Shown here in pieces: positions 28,930-37,147 of a stretch of DNA of 64,000 bases. The DNA lies in the NCBI GenBank assembly GCA_963789495.1, contig CAWBLP010000008.1:186001-250000 (forward strand). The letters run 5' to 3'. Position 1 is the first letter of the stretch. Every line of letters starts with the position of its first letter. The notes under the pieces are model-generated. The model saw nothing but the letters and a program-made list of their open reading frames with translations. It was not told where the DNA came from and searched no databases. A program made the translations under genes and the position numbers. The stretch is from CAWBLP01 sp963789495 (lineage in GTDB: Bacteria; Pseudomonadota; Alphaproteobacteria; Acetobacterales; Acetobacteraceae).

Positions 28930-28973
28930 CCTGCCCTCCGCTGCCCCGTGATCCCGCACTCTGCCCCAGTCCG

Positions 28974-29849
28974 ATGACCCTCGTCACCCGCTTCGCCCCC
29001 GTCACCCGCTTCGCCCCCAGTCCCACGGGTCTGCTGCATCTGGGCCACGCCTTCTCGGCCTTGTTCGCCTGGCGGCAGGCGCGGGATGCGAGCGGCCGCT
29101 TCCTGCTGCGGTTGGAGGATATCGATCCCGGCCGCTGCCGTCCGGAGTTTTCCACCGCCATCGTCGAGGACCTGGCCTGGCTGGGGCTGGATTGGGACGG
29201 ACCGGTGCGCGTGCAGTCGGAGCATCTGGCTGCGTATCGCGCGGTGCTGGATGGGCTGGCGGTGCGCCGGCTGGTCTATCCCTGCTTCTGCACGCGAGCG
29301 GAAATCCAACGCGAACTGGCGCAGTCCGCCAGCGCGCCGCATGCGCCGGACGGCAGCCCGCTCTACCCGGGAACCTGCCGCGCGCTGTCTCCCGCGCAAC
29401 GGGAGGATCGGATCGCGGCTGGCGAGCGATTTGCGCTGCGGTTGGACATGGCCCGGGCACTGGCCGAACTGTCAGAACCGCTGACATTCGAGGAAGTCGG
29501 CGAGGGTGTCATCCGCTGCACCCCGGATCGATTCGGTGACGTGGTGCTGGCACGCAAGGACGCGCCGGCGAGCTACCATCTGTGCGTGACCCATGACGAC
29601 GCGGTGCAGGGCGTCACCCTCGTCACGCGCGCCGAGGATTTGCGGCCGGCGACCCATCTGCATCGGCTGCTGCAGGCGCTGATGGACTGGCCGGCGCCGC
29701 GTTACGCGCATCACCGGCTGCTGACCGATGCGACCGGGCGGCGCCTGGCCAAGCGTGATGGTGCGGCGACACTGCGCGACCTGCGCGCGGCGGGCGTATC
29801 ACCCGCTGCGGTGCGGGCGATGGCCTGGCCCGACCAGGCGCAGCGGTAG
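28974..29849 (+). CDS. gluQ: Glutamyl-Q tRNA(Asp) synthetase (GluQ-RS)
   Basis: This 291-residue paralogue of the catalytic half of GluRS attaches glutamate to queuosine-34 of tRNA(Asp) without tRNA(Glu). It shows FAPSPTGLLHLGHAFSAL (HIGH motif), LRLEDIDPGRCRPE, zinc ligands CFC plus Y/C in YPGTCR, and the KMSKS equivalent RLAKRDGA. It lacks the anticodon-binding domain. The first 15 residues are odd: an 18-bp exact tandem duplication (28983-29000 and 29001-29018) doubles VTRFAP, so the start may really lie at the second copy. Confidence 0.93.
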   Translation: MTLVTRFAPVTRFAPSPTGLLHLGHAFSALFAWRQARDASGRFLLRLEDIDPGRCRPEFSTAIVEDLAWLGLDWDGPVRVQSEHLAAYRAVLDGLAVRRLVYPCFCTRAEIQRELAQSASAPHAPDGSPLYPGTCRALSPAQREDRIAAGERFALRLDMARALAELSEPLTFEEVGEGVIRCTPDRFGDVVLARKDAPASYHLCVTHDDAVQGVTLVTRAEDLRPATHLHRLLQALMDWPAPRYAHHRLLTDATGRRLAKRDGAATLRDLRAAGVSPAAVRAMAWPDQAQR

Positions 29850-30004
29850 CGTCGACGCGGCGCCACCTGCCCTTCCCCCGCCCGGATGGGACACCGCCCT
29901 GGCCGGCGCTGTTGTCTGCGTGGACTTCGCCTGGGGTCGACACAGGATTGCCGGCATGACGGCGGTTCGGCACGATACCCGCCCAAACCAACGAGGTCGG
30001 CGGC

Positions 30005-30589
30005 ATGACATTCGTCCTGGGGCCCAATGTGCAGTTGGATCGACCCGCCTTCGTCGATCCCACCACACGCATCTTCGGCCGGGTCAGCGCCGGCGAAGGC
30101 AGCAGTTTCTGGCCCTACTCGGTCATCCGCGCCGAGGGTGCGGGGGTGCGGATCGGACGAGGCTGCAACATCCAGGATGGCGCGGTGATCCATGTCGGCG
30201 GCGGACGCGGCACGACGATCGGGGATTACTGCTCGATCGCGCACCGTGCCGTGGTGCATGGCGCGGATGTCGGCGACGACTGCCTGATCGGCATCGGCGC
30301 CGTGGTGATGGACGGCGCCAAGCTGGGCCGCTGCTGCGTGGTCGGTGCCATGGCACTGGTGCCGCCGGGGACGGTGGTGCCCGACGGCTCGGTGGTGATG
30401 GGCGTGCCGGGCAAGGTGGTGGCCACCCGCGACAACTTCGCGGCCAACCGGCGCAATGCGCTGATCTACCACCGCAACGCGCTGGCCTATGCCGAGGGGC
30501 GGCACGACGCCTGGAGCGGCGAAGCCTTTGCCGCGTGGCGCAATGGCGTGATGCAGCGCCTGTCCGCCGGCGAGGATGTGGGGATCTGA
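30005..30589 (+). CDS. Gamma-class carbonic anhydrase-like hexapeptide-repeat protein
   Basis: This 194-residue left-handed beta-helix protein of the YrdA/PaaY family shows hexapeptide repeats throughout the first 145 residues. The three zinc-ligand histidines appear in GAVIHVGGG and in AHRAVVHGADVG. A C-terminal helix (NRRNALIYHRNALAYAEG) follows. It is probably a trimer hydrating CO2 or a thioesterase-like relative; activity is uncertain in this subfamily. The ATG at 30005 follows CGAGGTCGGCGGC. Confidence 0.88.
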   Translation: MTFVLGPNVQLDRPAFVDPTTRIFGRVSAGEGSSFWPYSVIRAEGAGVRIGRGCNIQDGAVIHVGGGRGTTIGDYCSIAHRAVVHGADVGDDCLIGIGAVVMDGAKLGRCCVVGAMALVPPGTVVPDGSVVMGVPGKVVATRDNFAANRRNALIYHRNALAYAEGRHDAWSGEAFAAWRNGVMQRLSAGEDVGI

Positions 30590-31020
30590 GCCGGCGTCGA
30601 ATGTGTGGATAAGGGCCGGGCCGCCGCGTAGCTGGACGAGGCGTGGATAAATAAGGCGTGGATCGATTAAGGCGTGGAGCTGATCGGGCATCGAGGCCGC
30701 GTGTCGACCCGATCGTTCCGGTGTAGCTGGTCGGGTCAAGCTCGGCCAAGACGACGGGGGTAGAGTGGCTTACCGCCCCGTGCGCGCGGCACGCCGGGAA
30801 GGCGCCAGATCCTCGCCGGCACGCACCACGAAGGGGAGCGCCACCGCTGCGTCCCCGGGTTGTGACCTCATCGCCCGGTGCTAAGCTCCCGCTGGCGCCC
30901 AATTCCGCGCCCTGACACCGCGGACCTGCCTGGTCCTGCTGCCCTGACAACGCGCGCCTTCGGATGTCCTGAAGACCGAGCGGTCTTCAGGTGCGGCGGC
31001 GCTGATGAGAGGAGAGGCGG
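30590..31020. other. Intergenic with direct repeats and a hairpin
   Basis: There are three imperfect copies of AAGGCGTGGA/GAGGCGTGGA (about 30637-30680) and a perfect hairpin at 30968-30991. No gene was recognised. The promoter of the DksA-like gene should lie here, but I see no convincing consensus boxes. Confidence 0.5.
30968..30991. promoter_or_regulatory. Perfect 10-bp inverted repeat upstream of the DksA-like gene
   Basis: CCTGAAGACC-GAGC-GGTCTTCAGG ends 29 bp before the ATG and 12-15 bp before the GAGAGGAGAGG ribosome-binding site. It is either an operator dyad or a leader hairpin. There is no T-run, so a terminator is less likely. Confidence 0.5.
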
Positions 31021-31374
31021 ATGCAGCCTGCAACGCCCGACACCGAAGCGATTCGCGCGCGACTGCTGGAGCAGCGCGCCACCTTGGCCGAGGCCAGCGA
31101 CACCACCGCGGACAACCGCGCGCCGGTGACCCTGGATCAGACCTCAGTGGGTCGGCTGTCCCGGATGGACGCCCTGCAGAACCAGGCCATGGCGCTTGCC
31201 ACGGAACGGCGCCGCGCCGACACCGTCCGCCGCATCGACCAGGCCCTGGCGCGGCTGGACGCCGGAACCTACGGCGCCTGCGCCGTGTGTGGCGAGGACA
31301 TCGCGCCGAGGCGCCTGGCACTCGATCCGTCGGTGCCCACCTGCCTGGCCTGCGCCAGCAATCCCGCGCGCTGA
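31021..31374 (+). CDS. TraR/DksA-family zinc-finger protein
   Basis: This 117-residue protein has an N-terminal coiled-coil region (IRARLLEQRATLAEASDTT and ALATERRRADTVRRIDQALARLDAG). The C4 zinc finger is CAVCGEDIAPRRLALDP...CLAC. The family binds the RNA polymerase secondary channel; this short form lacks the length of true DksA (about 150). It has a strong ribosome-binding site (AGGAGAGGCGG). Its TGA shares one base with the ATG of the following MFS gene, suggesting co-translation. Confidence 0.9.
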   Translation: MQPATPDTEAIRARLLEQRATLAEASDTTADNRAPVTLDQTSVGRLSRMDALQNQAMALATERRRADTVRRIDQALARLDAGTYGACAVCGEDIAPRRLALDPSVPTCLACASNPAR

Positions 31375-32588
31375 TGCGCGGGACGATCGCCTTCGTCCGG
31401 GCGCACTGGCCGCACCTGGCCTTCGGCGCGCTGCTGATGGCGATGTCCAGCTTCGGGCAGACCTTCTTCATCTCACTGTTCGGTGCGCCGCTACGAGCGG
31501 CCTACGGGCTGTCGGATGGCGGGTTCGGCACCGCCTATGCCGTGGCCACCTTTGCCAGCGCGTTCACCCTGCCCCGGGTCGGGCGCTGGATCGATGACAC
31601 GACGGTGCCGCGGTACACCATCGGCATCGCGATTCTGCTGGCCTGCGCCTGTGGGGTGATGGCGATCGCGTCCAGCGTCGCCCTGCTGATTCTCGCGCTG
31701 TATCTGCTGCGCCTCGGCGGGCAGGGGCTGATGGTGCATACCGCCATGACAGCTACAGCGCGCGCCTTCCCCAGCCGCGCCGGTCGCGCGCTGGGACTGG
31801 CCAATCTCGGAATGCCGATCGGCGAGGCGCTGCTGCCGCTCGCGGTTGCGGTCGGCATGGGCCTGATCGGGTGGCGCGGCCTGTGGCTGGCCGCAATCGG
31901 CCTGATCGCCGGCGGCACCGTACTGGCTCTGGCCTGCCGGAATCGCGGCAGGCTACCGGCGGAACCGGTCAGCCATGCGCGACGTCGTTCGCCGGGTCAG
32001 CCGCGCCCGCGATTGTGGCGCGATCCACGCATCCTGTTCACCGTGCCGGTGGTGCTGGCGCCGTCCTTCATCGTGACCGGCTTCTTCTTCCACCAGGGGC
32101 GGCTGCTGCAGGAGAAGGGCTGGGCGTTCGACTGGTGGGCGTCCTGGTTCGTCGGTTACGCCATCGCCCGCGCGGCATCGATGGCGATGGCAGGGCCGCT
32201 GATCGACCGGTTCGGGGCGACACGGGTGTTGCCATTGTTCCTGACCCCTCTGGCGGTCTCGATGGTGGCCATCGCCGCAGTTCAGCCGGCCTGGGGTGTG
32301 CCGCTGTATCTGGTGCCGACCGGGATTTCCTCGGGTGTCAGTGCGACCCTGCTGACAGCGCTGTGGGTGGAGTTGTACGGGCCGGAGCGGCTGGCCGAGG
32401 TGCGCGCGACGGTCAGTGCGGCGAACGTGATCGCGAGCGGCGTGGCGCCCAGCCTGATGGGGTATCTGATCGATGCCGGCGTGACGCTGTCCGCACAGGC
32501 GGGCGGCTGCCTGGCATTCATCGTGCTGGCAAGCTGTGCCGCCACCCGCGTGCGGTTCTATGCACGGAGCCACCGAGCGGCCGTGTAA
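31374..32588 (+). CDS. MFS transporter
   Basis: This 404-residue protein has 12 predicted helices of the major facilitator superfamily. The conserved loop between helices 2 and 3 is degenerate (ALPRVGRWIDDTTV-like: LPRVGRWIDD). It also has RAGRALGLANLGMPIGEALLPL after helix 5 and a central hydrophilic loop (HARRRSPGQPRPRLWRDPR). The layout resembles the YbfB/OFA-type and sugar-efflux-like MFS proteins; the substrate is unknown. The ATG overlaps the stop of the DksA-like gene by one base (TGATG at 31372-31376). Confidence 0.88.
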   Translation: MRGTIAFVRAHWPHLAFGALLMAMSSFGQTFFISLFGAPLRAAYGLSDGGFGTAYAVATFASAFTLPRVGRWIDDTTVPRYTIGIAILLACACGVMAIASSVALLILALYLLRLGGQGLMVHTAMTATARAFPSRAGRALGLANLGMPIGEALLPLAVAVGMGLIGWRGLWLAAIGLIAGGTVLALACRNRGRLPAEPVSHARRRSPGQPRPRLWRDPRILFTVPVVLAPSFIVTGFFFHQGRLLQEKGWAFDWWASWFVGYAIARAASMAMAGPLIDRFGATRVLPLFLTPLAVSMVAIAAVQPAWGVPLYLVPTGISSGVSATLLTALWVELYGPERLAEVRATVSAANVIASGVAPSLMGYLIDAGVTLSAQAGGCLAFIVLASCAATRVRFYARSHRAAV

Positions 32589-32650
32589 TCACGGACGGCG
32601 TTTGGCGACGGCCGCCGCGCCACCCGCGGCGACCGCGCGGTTGCTCGGGT

Positions 32651-33589
32651 TCACATCCCGGCCGGCAGGTCCGTCAGTGCATCGGGCGGCGGCGCCACGG
32701 CACCGGGTTTGACCGATCCGATCAGCCAGTCGCGAAACACCCGGATTTTCGGTAGGTCGGCGGCTTCCTGCGGCGCGACCACGTAAAACCCCGCATCGGC
32801 CGGCAGCACGACATCGAACGGCACCACCAGCCGCCCTGCCGCGATATCCGCCTCGACGAAGCGAGTGCGGCCGAGCGCGACGCCGAGGCCTTCCATGGCC
32901 GCCTGGATTGCCATGAAACTCTGGTCAAAGGTCATGCCGCGGCGCGTTGCCAATGCGGTCGGCAGGCCCGCGGCGGTCAGCCAGAGCTGCCAGTCCTCGC
33001 GCAATGTGGTGGCATGCAGCAGCGTGTGATGCGCCAGGTCCTCGGGGCAACGCAGCGGCTTCGCGGCGGTCAGCAAGGCCGGGCTGCACACCGGAAAAAT
33101 GTCCTCCGCCATCAGCCATTGCGCGTGCAGGCCAGGCCAGGTGCCGCGCCCGTAGCGCACCGCCATGTCGACCTGCTCGCGGCGGAAATCCACCAGATGC
33201 GCGGAGGTGGTGATGCGCACTTCGATGCCGGGGTTGGCGTTCTGAAACGCGGCCACGCGGGTCACCAGCCATTTCGCGGCCAGTGACGCGGTGGTGCTGA
33301 CGGTGAGAACCTCCTCGCGTCCGGTCCGCTGCAAGCGTGCCGTCGCCTGGCGCAGATCCTCGAACGCGGCGCGCACGGAGGGCAGGTAGCCCTGCGCCTC
33401 CCGGGTCAGCGCCAGCGTGCGGTTGCCGCGATCGAACAGCCGGATGCCCAGTTGCTCCTCCAGCCGGCGGATCTGATGGCTGATCGCGGTCTGGGTCACG
33501 TTCAGCTCGTCGGCTGCCCGCGTGAAGCTGAGATGGCGGGCCGCCGCCTCGAACGCGCGCAGTCCATTGAGCGATGGCAGCGTGGTCAT
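32651..33589 (-). CDS. LysR-type regulator, GcvA-like
   Basis: This 312-residue protein has an N-terminal winged helix-turn-helix (LNGLRAFEAAARHLSFTRAADELNVTQTAISHQIRRLEEQLG). The effector domain of the GcvA subfamily has VDMAVRYGRGTWPGLHAQWLMAEDIFPVCSP. It is divergent from the DUF1127-CmcJ pair across a 113-bp gap holding a good operator dyad, so it likely regulates that pair and itself. The inducer is unknown. Confidence 0.93.
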   Translation of the reverse strand: MTTLPSLNGLRAFEAAARHLSFTRAADELNVTQTAISHQIRRLEEQLGIRLFDRGNRTLALTREAQGYLPSVRAAFEDLRQATARLQRTGREEVLTVSTTASLAAKWLVTRVAAFQNANPGIEVRITTSAHLVDFRREQVDMAVRYGRGTWPGLHAQWLMAEDIFPVCSPALLTAAKPLRCPEDLAHHTLLHATTLREDWQLWLTAAGLPTALATRRGMTFDQSFMAIQAAMEGLGVALGRTRFVEADIAAGRLVVPFDVVLPADAGFYVVAPQEAADLPKIRVFRDWLIGSVKPGAVAPPPDALTDLPAGM

Positions 33590-33627
33590 GGGGCCAGTCT
33601 AACCATGACATTCCCTCATGTGAAGCC

Positions 33628-33647
33628 TGACAAATCATCCTTTGTCA
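33628..33647. promoter_or_regulatory. Dyad TGACAAA-N6-TTTGTCA, candidate LysR operator
   Basis: A perfect 7-bp inverted repeat in the 113-bp divergent gap, containing a T-N11-A core typical of LysR sites. A related palindrome, CCTGACAA-A-TTGTCAGG, lies at 33726-33742 within the first codons of the DUF1127 gene, about 98 bp away, and shares the CCTGACAAA half-site. A weaker half-match lies near 33606-33623. Confidence 0.6.
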
Positions 33648-33702
33648 TGCTGCGGATCGACGACCACTTTGCCTTCCAGACATCACGAACCTGGAGGTTG
33701 TC

Positions 33703-33954
33703 ATGGCCACTATTGCCCACCCATCCCTGACAAATTGTCAGGACATGCCGTTCGCCGCGGCGTCGGATGCGGCACACCGGCCCGGCATCGTGCATCGGGT
33801 CTGGAACACATTGGGCGTCTGGCACCGGCGCGCCGAGGGCCGCCGGCGGCTGGCAGAGCTCAGCGACCGCGAGCTGAGCGATTTCGGCGCCACGCGGGCG
33901 GACGTGCAGTGGGAGATTTCCCAGCCATTCTGGCGCTCCGTCCCGCCCTGCTGA
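33703..33954 (+). CDS. DUF1127 small protein
   Basis: This 83-residue protein has the C-terminal DUF1127 signature with RRLAELSDRELSDFGATRADV and an Arg-rich helix before it. DUF1127 proteins in alphaproteobacteria bind RNA or affect phosphate and RNA metabolism; a role here is not known. The ATG at 33703 has a strong site (GGAGG, 6 bp spacing). It is followed after 34 bp by the CmcJ/NvfI gene, probably in one transcript. Confidence 0.85.
   Translation: MATIAHPSLTNCQDMPFAAASDAAHRPGIVHRVWNTLGVWHRRAEGRRRLAELSDRELSDFGATRADVQWEISQPFWRSVPPC
33726..33742. promoter_or_regulatory. Second TGACAA palindrome inside the DUF1127 gene start
   Basis: CCTGACAA-A-TTGTCAGG is a perfect 8-bp palindrome around one base. 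It would serve as a downstream operator allowing looping or repression by the LysR protein. It is in codons 8-14 of the gene starting at 33703. Confidence 0.5.
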
Positions 33955-33988
33955 CCGATCCCAACCGCATTCAACCGGAGGAGCCAGA

Positions 33989-34816
33989 ATGACCACACTC
34001 GCATCGCTGCCGCATGTCGACGCGCCACTGAACTACATCGCATCAATGACGCAACGCCCGCGCACCCTCGCCTACGACCCGCTGGATGGCGAGGCGCGCA
34101 GCAACATCGTCAGCGACACCCATGTCGTGCCGATCTTCAACGCACGACCGATCGTGCCGGAGGTTTCGCTCGACCGCGAAGGCTTCGCGCTCCTGCCGCA
34201 CCACAGCGCGGTGCAGGACTTCTATGACGACGACGAGGTGCGTCGCGTGTATTACCCGGAGGCGGAGCGCCTGCTGCAACAGGTGACCGGCGCGCGCCGG
34301 GTGGTCGTGTTCGACCACACGGTACGGCGGCGCGTGACCGGGGCCGAAGACCGCACGGCGGGTGCGCCGCGGCAGCCGGTGGGACGCGTGCATGTGGACC
34401 ATACGGAAACCTCCGGACCGCAGCGGATCCGCGATTTCCTCGGCGCGGATGCGGAGCAGGCGCTGCAAGGGCGGGCGCAGGTGATCAACATCTGGCGGCC
34501 GATCCGCGGGCCGCTGCGCGATGCGCCGCTCGCGGTGTGCGATGCCGGCTCGCTCGCGCCGGATGATCTGGTGGCTTCGGACCTGGTGTATCGCGACCGC
34601 GTGGGGGAGACCTATTCGGTTCGCTTCAACCCGCAGCATCGCTGGTTCTACGTGCCCTCGATGCAGCCGGATGAGGTGCTGCTGCTGAAGTGCTACGACT
34701 CCGCCACCGACGGGCGCGCGCGCTTCGCACCGCATACCGCGTTCGAGGACCCCACCACACCGGCCGATGCGCTGCCGCGCGAGAGCATCGAGTTGCGGAC
34801 CTTCGTGTTCGACTGA
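33989..34816 (+). CDS. CmcJ/NvfI family oxidoreductase
   Basis: This 275-residue protein of the CmcJ/NvfI/AsqI-like family is similar in fold to non-haem iron, 2-oxoglutarate-dependent oxygenases of fungal and actinobacterial natural-product pathways. Family-typical features are VVFDHTVRRR, GRVHVDHTETSGPQR with probable metal-binding HVD, INIWRPIRGPLRDAPLAVCD and PDEVLLLKCYDS. The reaction in bacteria outside antibiotic clusters is unknown. Control by the divergent LysR is likely. Confidence 0.85.
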   Translation: MTTLASLPHVDAPLNYIASMTQRPRTLAYDPLDGEARSNIVSDTHVVPIFNARPIVPEVSLDREGFALLPHHSAVQDFYDDDEVRRVYYPEAERLLQQVTGARRVVVFDHTVRRRVTGAEDRTAGAPRQPVGRVHVDHTETSGPQRIRDFLGADAEQALQGRAQVINIWRPIRGPLRDAPLAVCDAGSLAPDDLVASDLVYRDRVGETYSVRFNPQHRWFYVPSMQPDEVLLLKCYDSATDGRARFAPHTAFEDPTTPADALPRESIELRTFVFD

Positions 34817-35078
34817 GGGTGTTCGCGCCCAACGTCATGCTGACGCAGTTCGGCATCCACGGGTTCTCCGTCGTTCGCACGGCGCAACTCTCGGATGCCG
34901 AACCTGCGCCCGGCACGACGAAGGTAGCCGGCAGGACGGGTAAGCCGGCAGGACGGGCGCGTCATGACAGGCGCCCACCATGACGTCCGCCGCCACCCGC
35001 GGACGTGAGTTCAGCGCGGCAAGACAGCCTCTCGGGCGCCTGAGCCGCTTCGGCCTGTGCTGCACACCCGGAAAATGG

Positions 35079-35969
35079 TCATCGCAGCGCGTCGTTCAGC
35101 ACCATTGCCAACCGGCATCCGGCTTTCTCGAGCTGCATGCCCGCCACCGTTGCCGCATGACTTTGGTAGCGCTGGCTCAGCCGATAGACCGGCTGGCCCT
35201 TCCGGTCCGCTGTCGTCTCCCCCAGCCGATACACCACGTCCTTTGCGACGCTGAAGGACTCCAGCGCCCATTCCGCGGGCGTGCCGCTCGCCCAGCCCTT
35301 GCACTTCGCAGCGAACCGTCGCTCCAGCGCACGCGCGACCTTCTCGGGATCACCGCCAAGCCGCACGACCGTGTCCTTGTCCCAGTAGCCGTGCAGTGAC
35401 TGGCCGACCACATGCCGCCCGTACAGCACCAGCACCTCATTGCCGCCGCGATCGTGATTATCCGCCGCGTGCAGCGGCTGATGCAAATCGCCCACCAGGT
35501 GCAGCAGGAAACGCAGCGCGGTCAGCCGCTCGGGGTCGTGTGACGGCAGGTCGTGCAGCTCTGCCGCGAACGCCGCGATGCGATCGACCACACAGGCCTT
35601 GGCCGGACCGGCGCTGGCGGGAACCGCGGGCGGCGGATGGCCGAAACAGGCCGCGGTCAGGTCTGGATGCTCGAGCTCGATATCGACGAAATGCCATTCG
35701 CGAGTAAGGCTGTAATGCAGTTTCGTGCTGCCATGGTCGCTCTCCCGGTAGCGATCGGCCCAGGTCGCGCGGCTGGCGATATCCGGCGGCGTCAATGGGT
35801 CCCGGTCGGCACGGAGCATGGCGTCCACCCGGGTCCGCACCGCCGGCGTCAGGTGGCGATAGGCAATCAGCGCTACGATCTTGTGGCCCTCATCCCCCCA
35901 GGCCCAGCTCCGGCCGGGATGCATCATCATGATCGCCGCCAGCATCATCGCGAGCAGACGTGTCAGCAT
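35079..35969 (-). CDS. Secreted S1/P1-type nuclease
   Basis: This 296-residue zinc-dependent single-strand nuclease/3'-nucleotidase has a signal peptide (LLAMMLAAIMMMHPGRSWA). Cleavage exposes the N-terminal Trp of WGDEGHKIVALIA, which ligates zinc in this family. Further ligands are DRYRESDHGST (Asp, His), HFVDIELEHPD, LHLVGDLHQPLHAADNHDRGGNE and the closing Cys. The ATG at 35969 (MLTRLLAMM) is chosen over a longer in-frame extension that would bury the signal peptide. It is likely periplasmic or secreted for nucleic-acid phosphate scavenging. Confidence 0.92.
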   Translation of the reverse strand: MLTRLLAMMLAAIMMMHPGRSWAWGDEGHKIVALIAYRHLTPAVRTRVDAMLRADRDPLTPPDIASRATWADRYRESDHGSTKLHYSLTREWHFVDIELEHPDLTAACFGHPPPAVPASAGPAKACVVDRIAAFAAELHDLPSHDPERLTALRFLLHLVGDLHQPLHAADNHDRGGNEVLVLYGRHVVGQSLHGYWDKDTVVRLGGDPEKVARALERRFAAKCKGWASGTPAEWALESFSVAKDVVYRLGETTADRKGQPVYRLSQRYQSHAATVAGMQLEKAGCRLAMVLNDALR

Positions 35970-36156
35970 GATGCACAAGTCCTGATCGATGCACCCGGCG
36001 CGGAGAGGTCGCTGCCGTTGCACGTTGGCGGTGGCCAAAACGTCATTGTAAGTCCTTGTGGCGGTGCGACAGGCAGTGTGGACCAATTCGCGATGTATCG
36101 ACAGAATCACGATGGTCGCAGGGTCGGCCGCTCGCGCCGCCGGATCGCTGCCTCGG

Positions 36157-36369
36157 TCAGCGTCGCCACCACCAGCCGATCAGGGTCAGCGCCAGTGACA
36201 GCACGATGGAGACCAGCACGCTGCTGCCAAGGGGAAAATAGAGGCGAAAGCCGGGACGCTGCACGCTGATGTCGCCGGGCAGCGAGCCGATCCCAAGCCG
36301 CGCGATCCAGGGCCATGCGAGACCGAGAGCGAGCAGAGCAATTCCGGTCGTGATCAGAAGCACACGCAT
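36157..36369 (-). CDS. DUF2905 family small membrane protein
   Basis: A 70-residue protein with two membrane helices (LLITTGIALLALGLAWPWI and SVLVSIVLSLALTLIGWWW) flanking the family motif LGSLPGDI...F.FPLGSS, seen here as IGSLPGDISVQRPGFRLYFPL. Function unknown. It stands alone between the nuclease and TRAP genes. Confidence 0.88.
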   Translation of the reverse strand: MRVLLITTGIALLALGLAWPWIARLGIGSLPGDISVQRPGFRLYFPLGSSVLVSIVLSLALTLIGWWWRR

Positions 36370-36576
36370 GCTGGCTTAGATAGAGAGGCCGGCAACGCGC
36401 GCCACGCTGCGCTGCGACATTACCCAGTCAACAGCATTCGATTGACAGGCAGGGCACGGAATGAGACGTTCGACGGTAACAAATACAAGTATCTTATAGG
36501 GAGGCTGGGCGCATCCGCGCGGATTTGGCGATGGTCAATTCCGTCACTGAAAAAATGCGGGGCGCCAGGAAACGAA

Positions 36577-37098
36577 ATGCCGAGAACCATACTGGACCGC
36601 GCGGCGGACCTGCTTGCGCTGATCGCAGGCGCGATCCTGATCCTGATGATGCTGCACATCACCGCCGATGTGGCGTGCCGCTATCTGTTCGCCATGCCGT
36701 TCCACGATACGGTCGAAATCGTCTCGACCTATTACATCGTCGCCATTGTCTTCCTGCCGCTCGCGCTGGTTGAACGTCTCAACGCACACATCGTCGTTGA
36801 ACTGGTCACCCAACATCTGCCGCGCCGCGTGCAGGAAATCCTGATCGCCTGCGTCGCATTGGCATCCGCCAGCTATTTCGGCGCCTTCACCTGGCGAACC
36901 GGCCAGGACGCACTGCAGAAATATGCCGTGGGCGAAGTCACGCTCGGCACCACCGCGATCACCGTCTGGCCAACCCGGTTCTACCTGCCGATCGGCTGCG
37001 GGTTGATCGCACTGCTGCTGATCTACAAGGCGATACGGCTGTTCGCCGGCGACAATCGCGTGCTGGCGAAATCCGACGACCTCGAAGCCTTCGACTGA
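36577..37098 (+). CDS. dctQ: TRAP transporter small permease
   Basis: This 173-residue DctQ-type protein has four helices: ADLLALIAGAILILMMLHIT, STYYIVAIVFLPLALVE, ILIACVALASASYFGAF and FYLPIGCGLIALLLIYKAI. The ATG at 36577 follows CCAGGAAACGAA; longer in-frame starts lack conservation. It forms the membrane part with DctM and receives substrate from DctP, using the sodium gradient. Confidence 0.9.
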   Translation: MPRTILDRAADLLALIAGAILILMMLHITADVACRYLFAMPFHDTVEIVSTYYIVAIVFLPLALVERLNAHIVVELVTQHLPRRVQEILIACVALASASYFGAFTWRTGQDALQKYAVGEVTLGTTAITVWPTRFYLPIGCGLIALLLIYKAIRLFAGDNRVLAKSDDLEAFD

Positions 37099-37147
37099 AG
37101 CTTGCTCCCCCTTCCAGCAGCGCCCCGCGCCAACCCAAGTCGATCAG

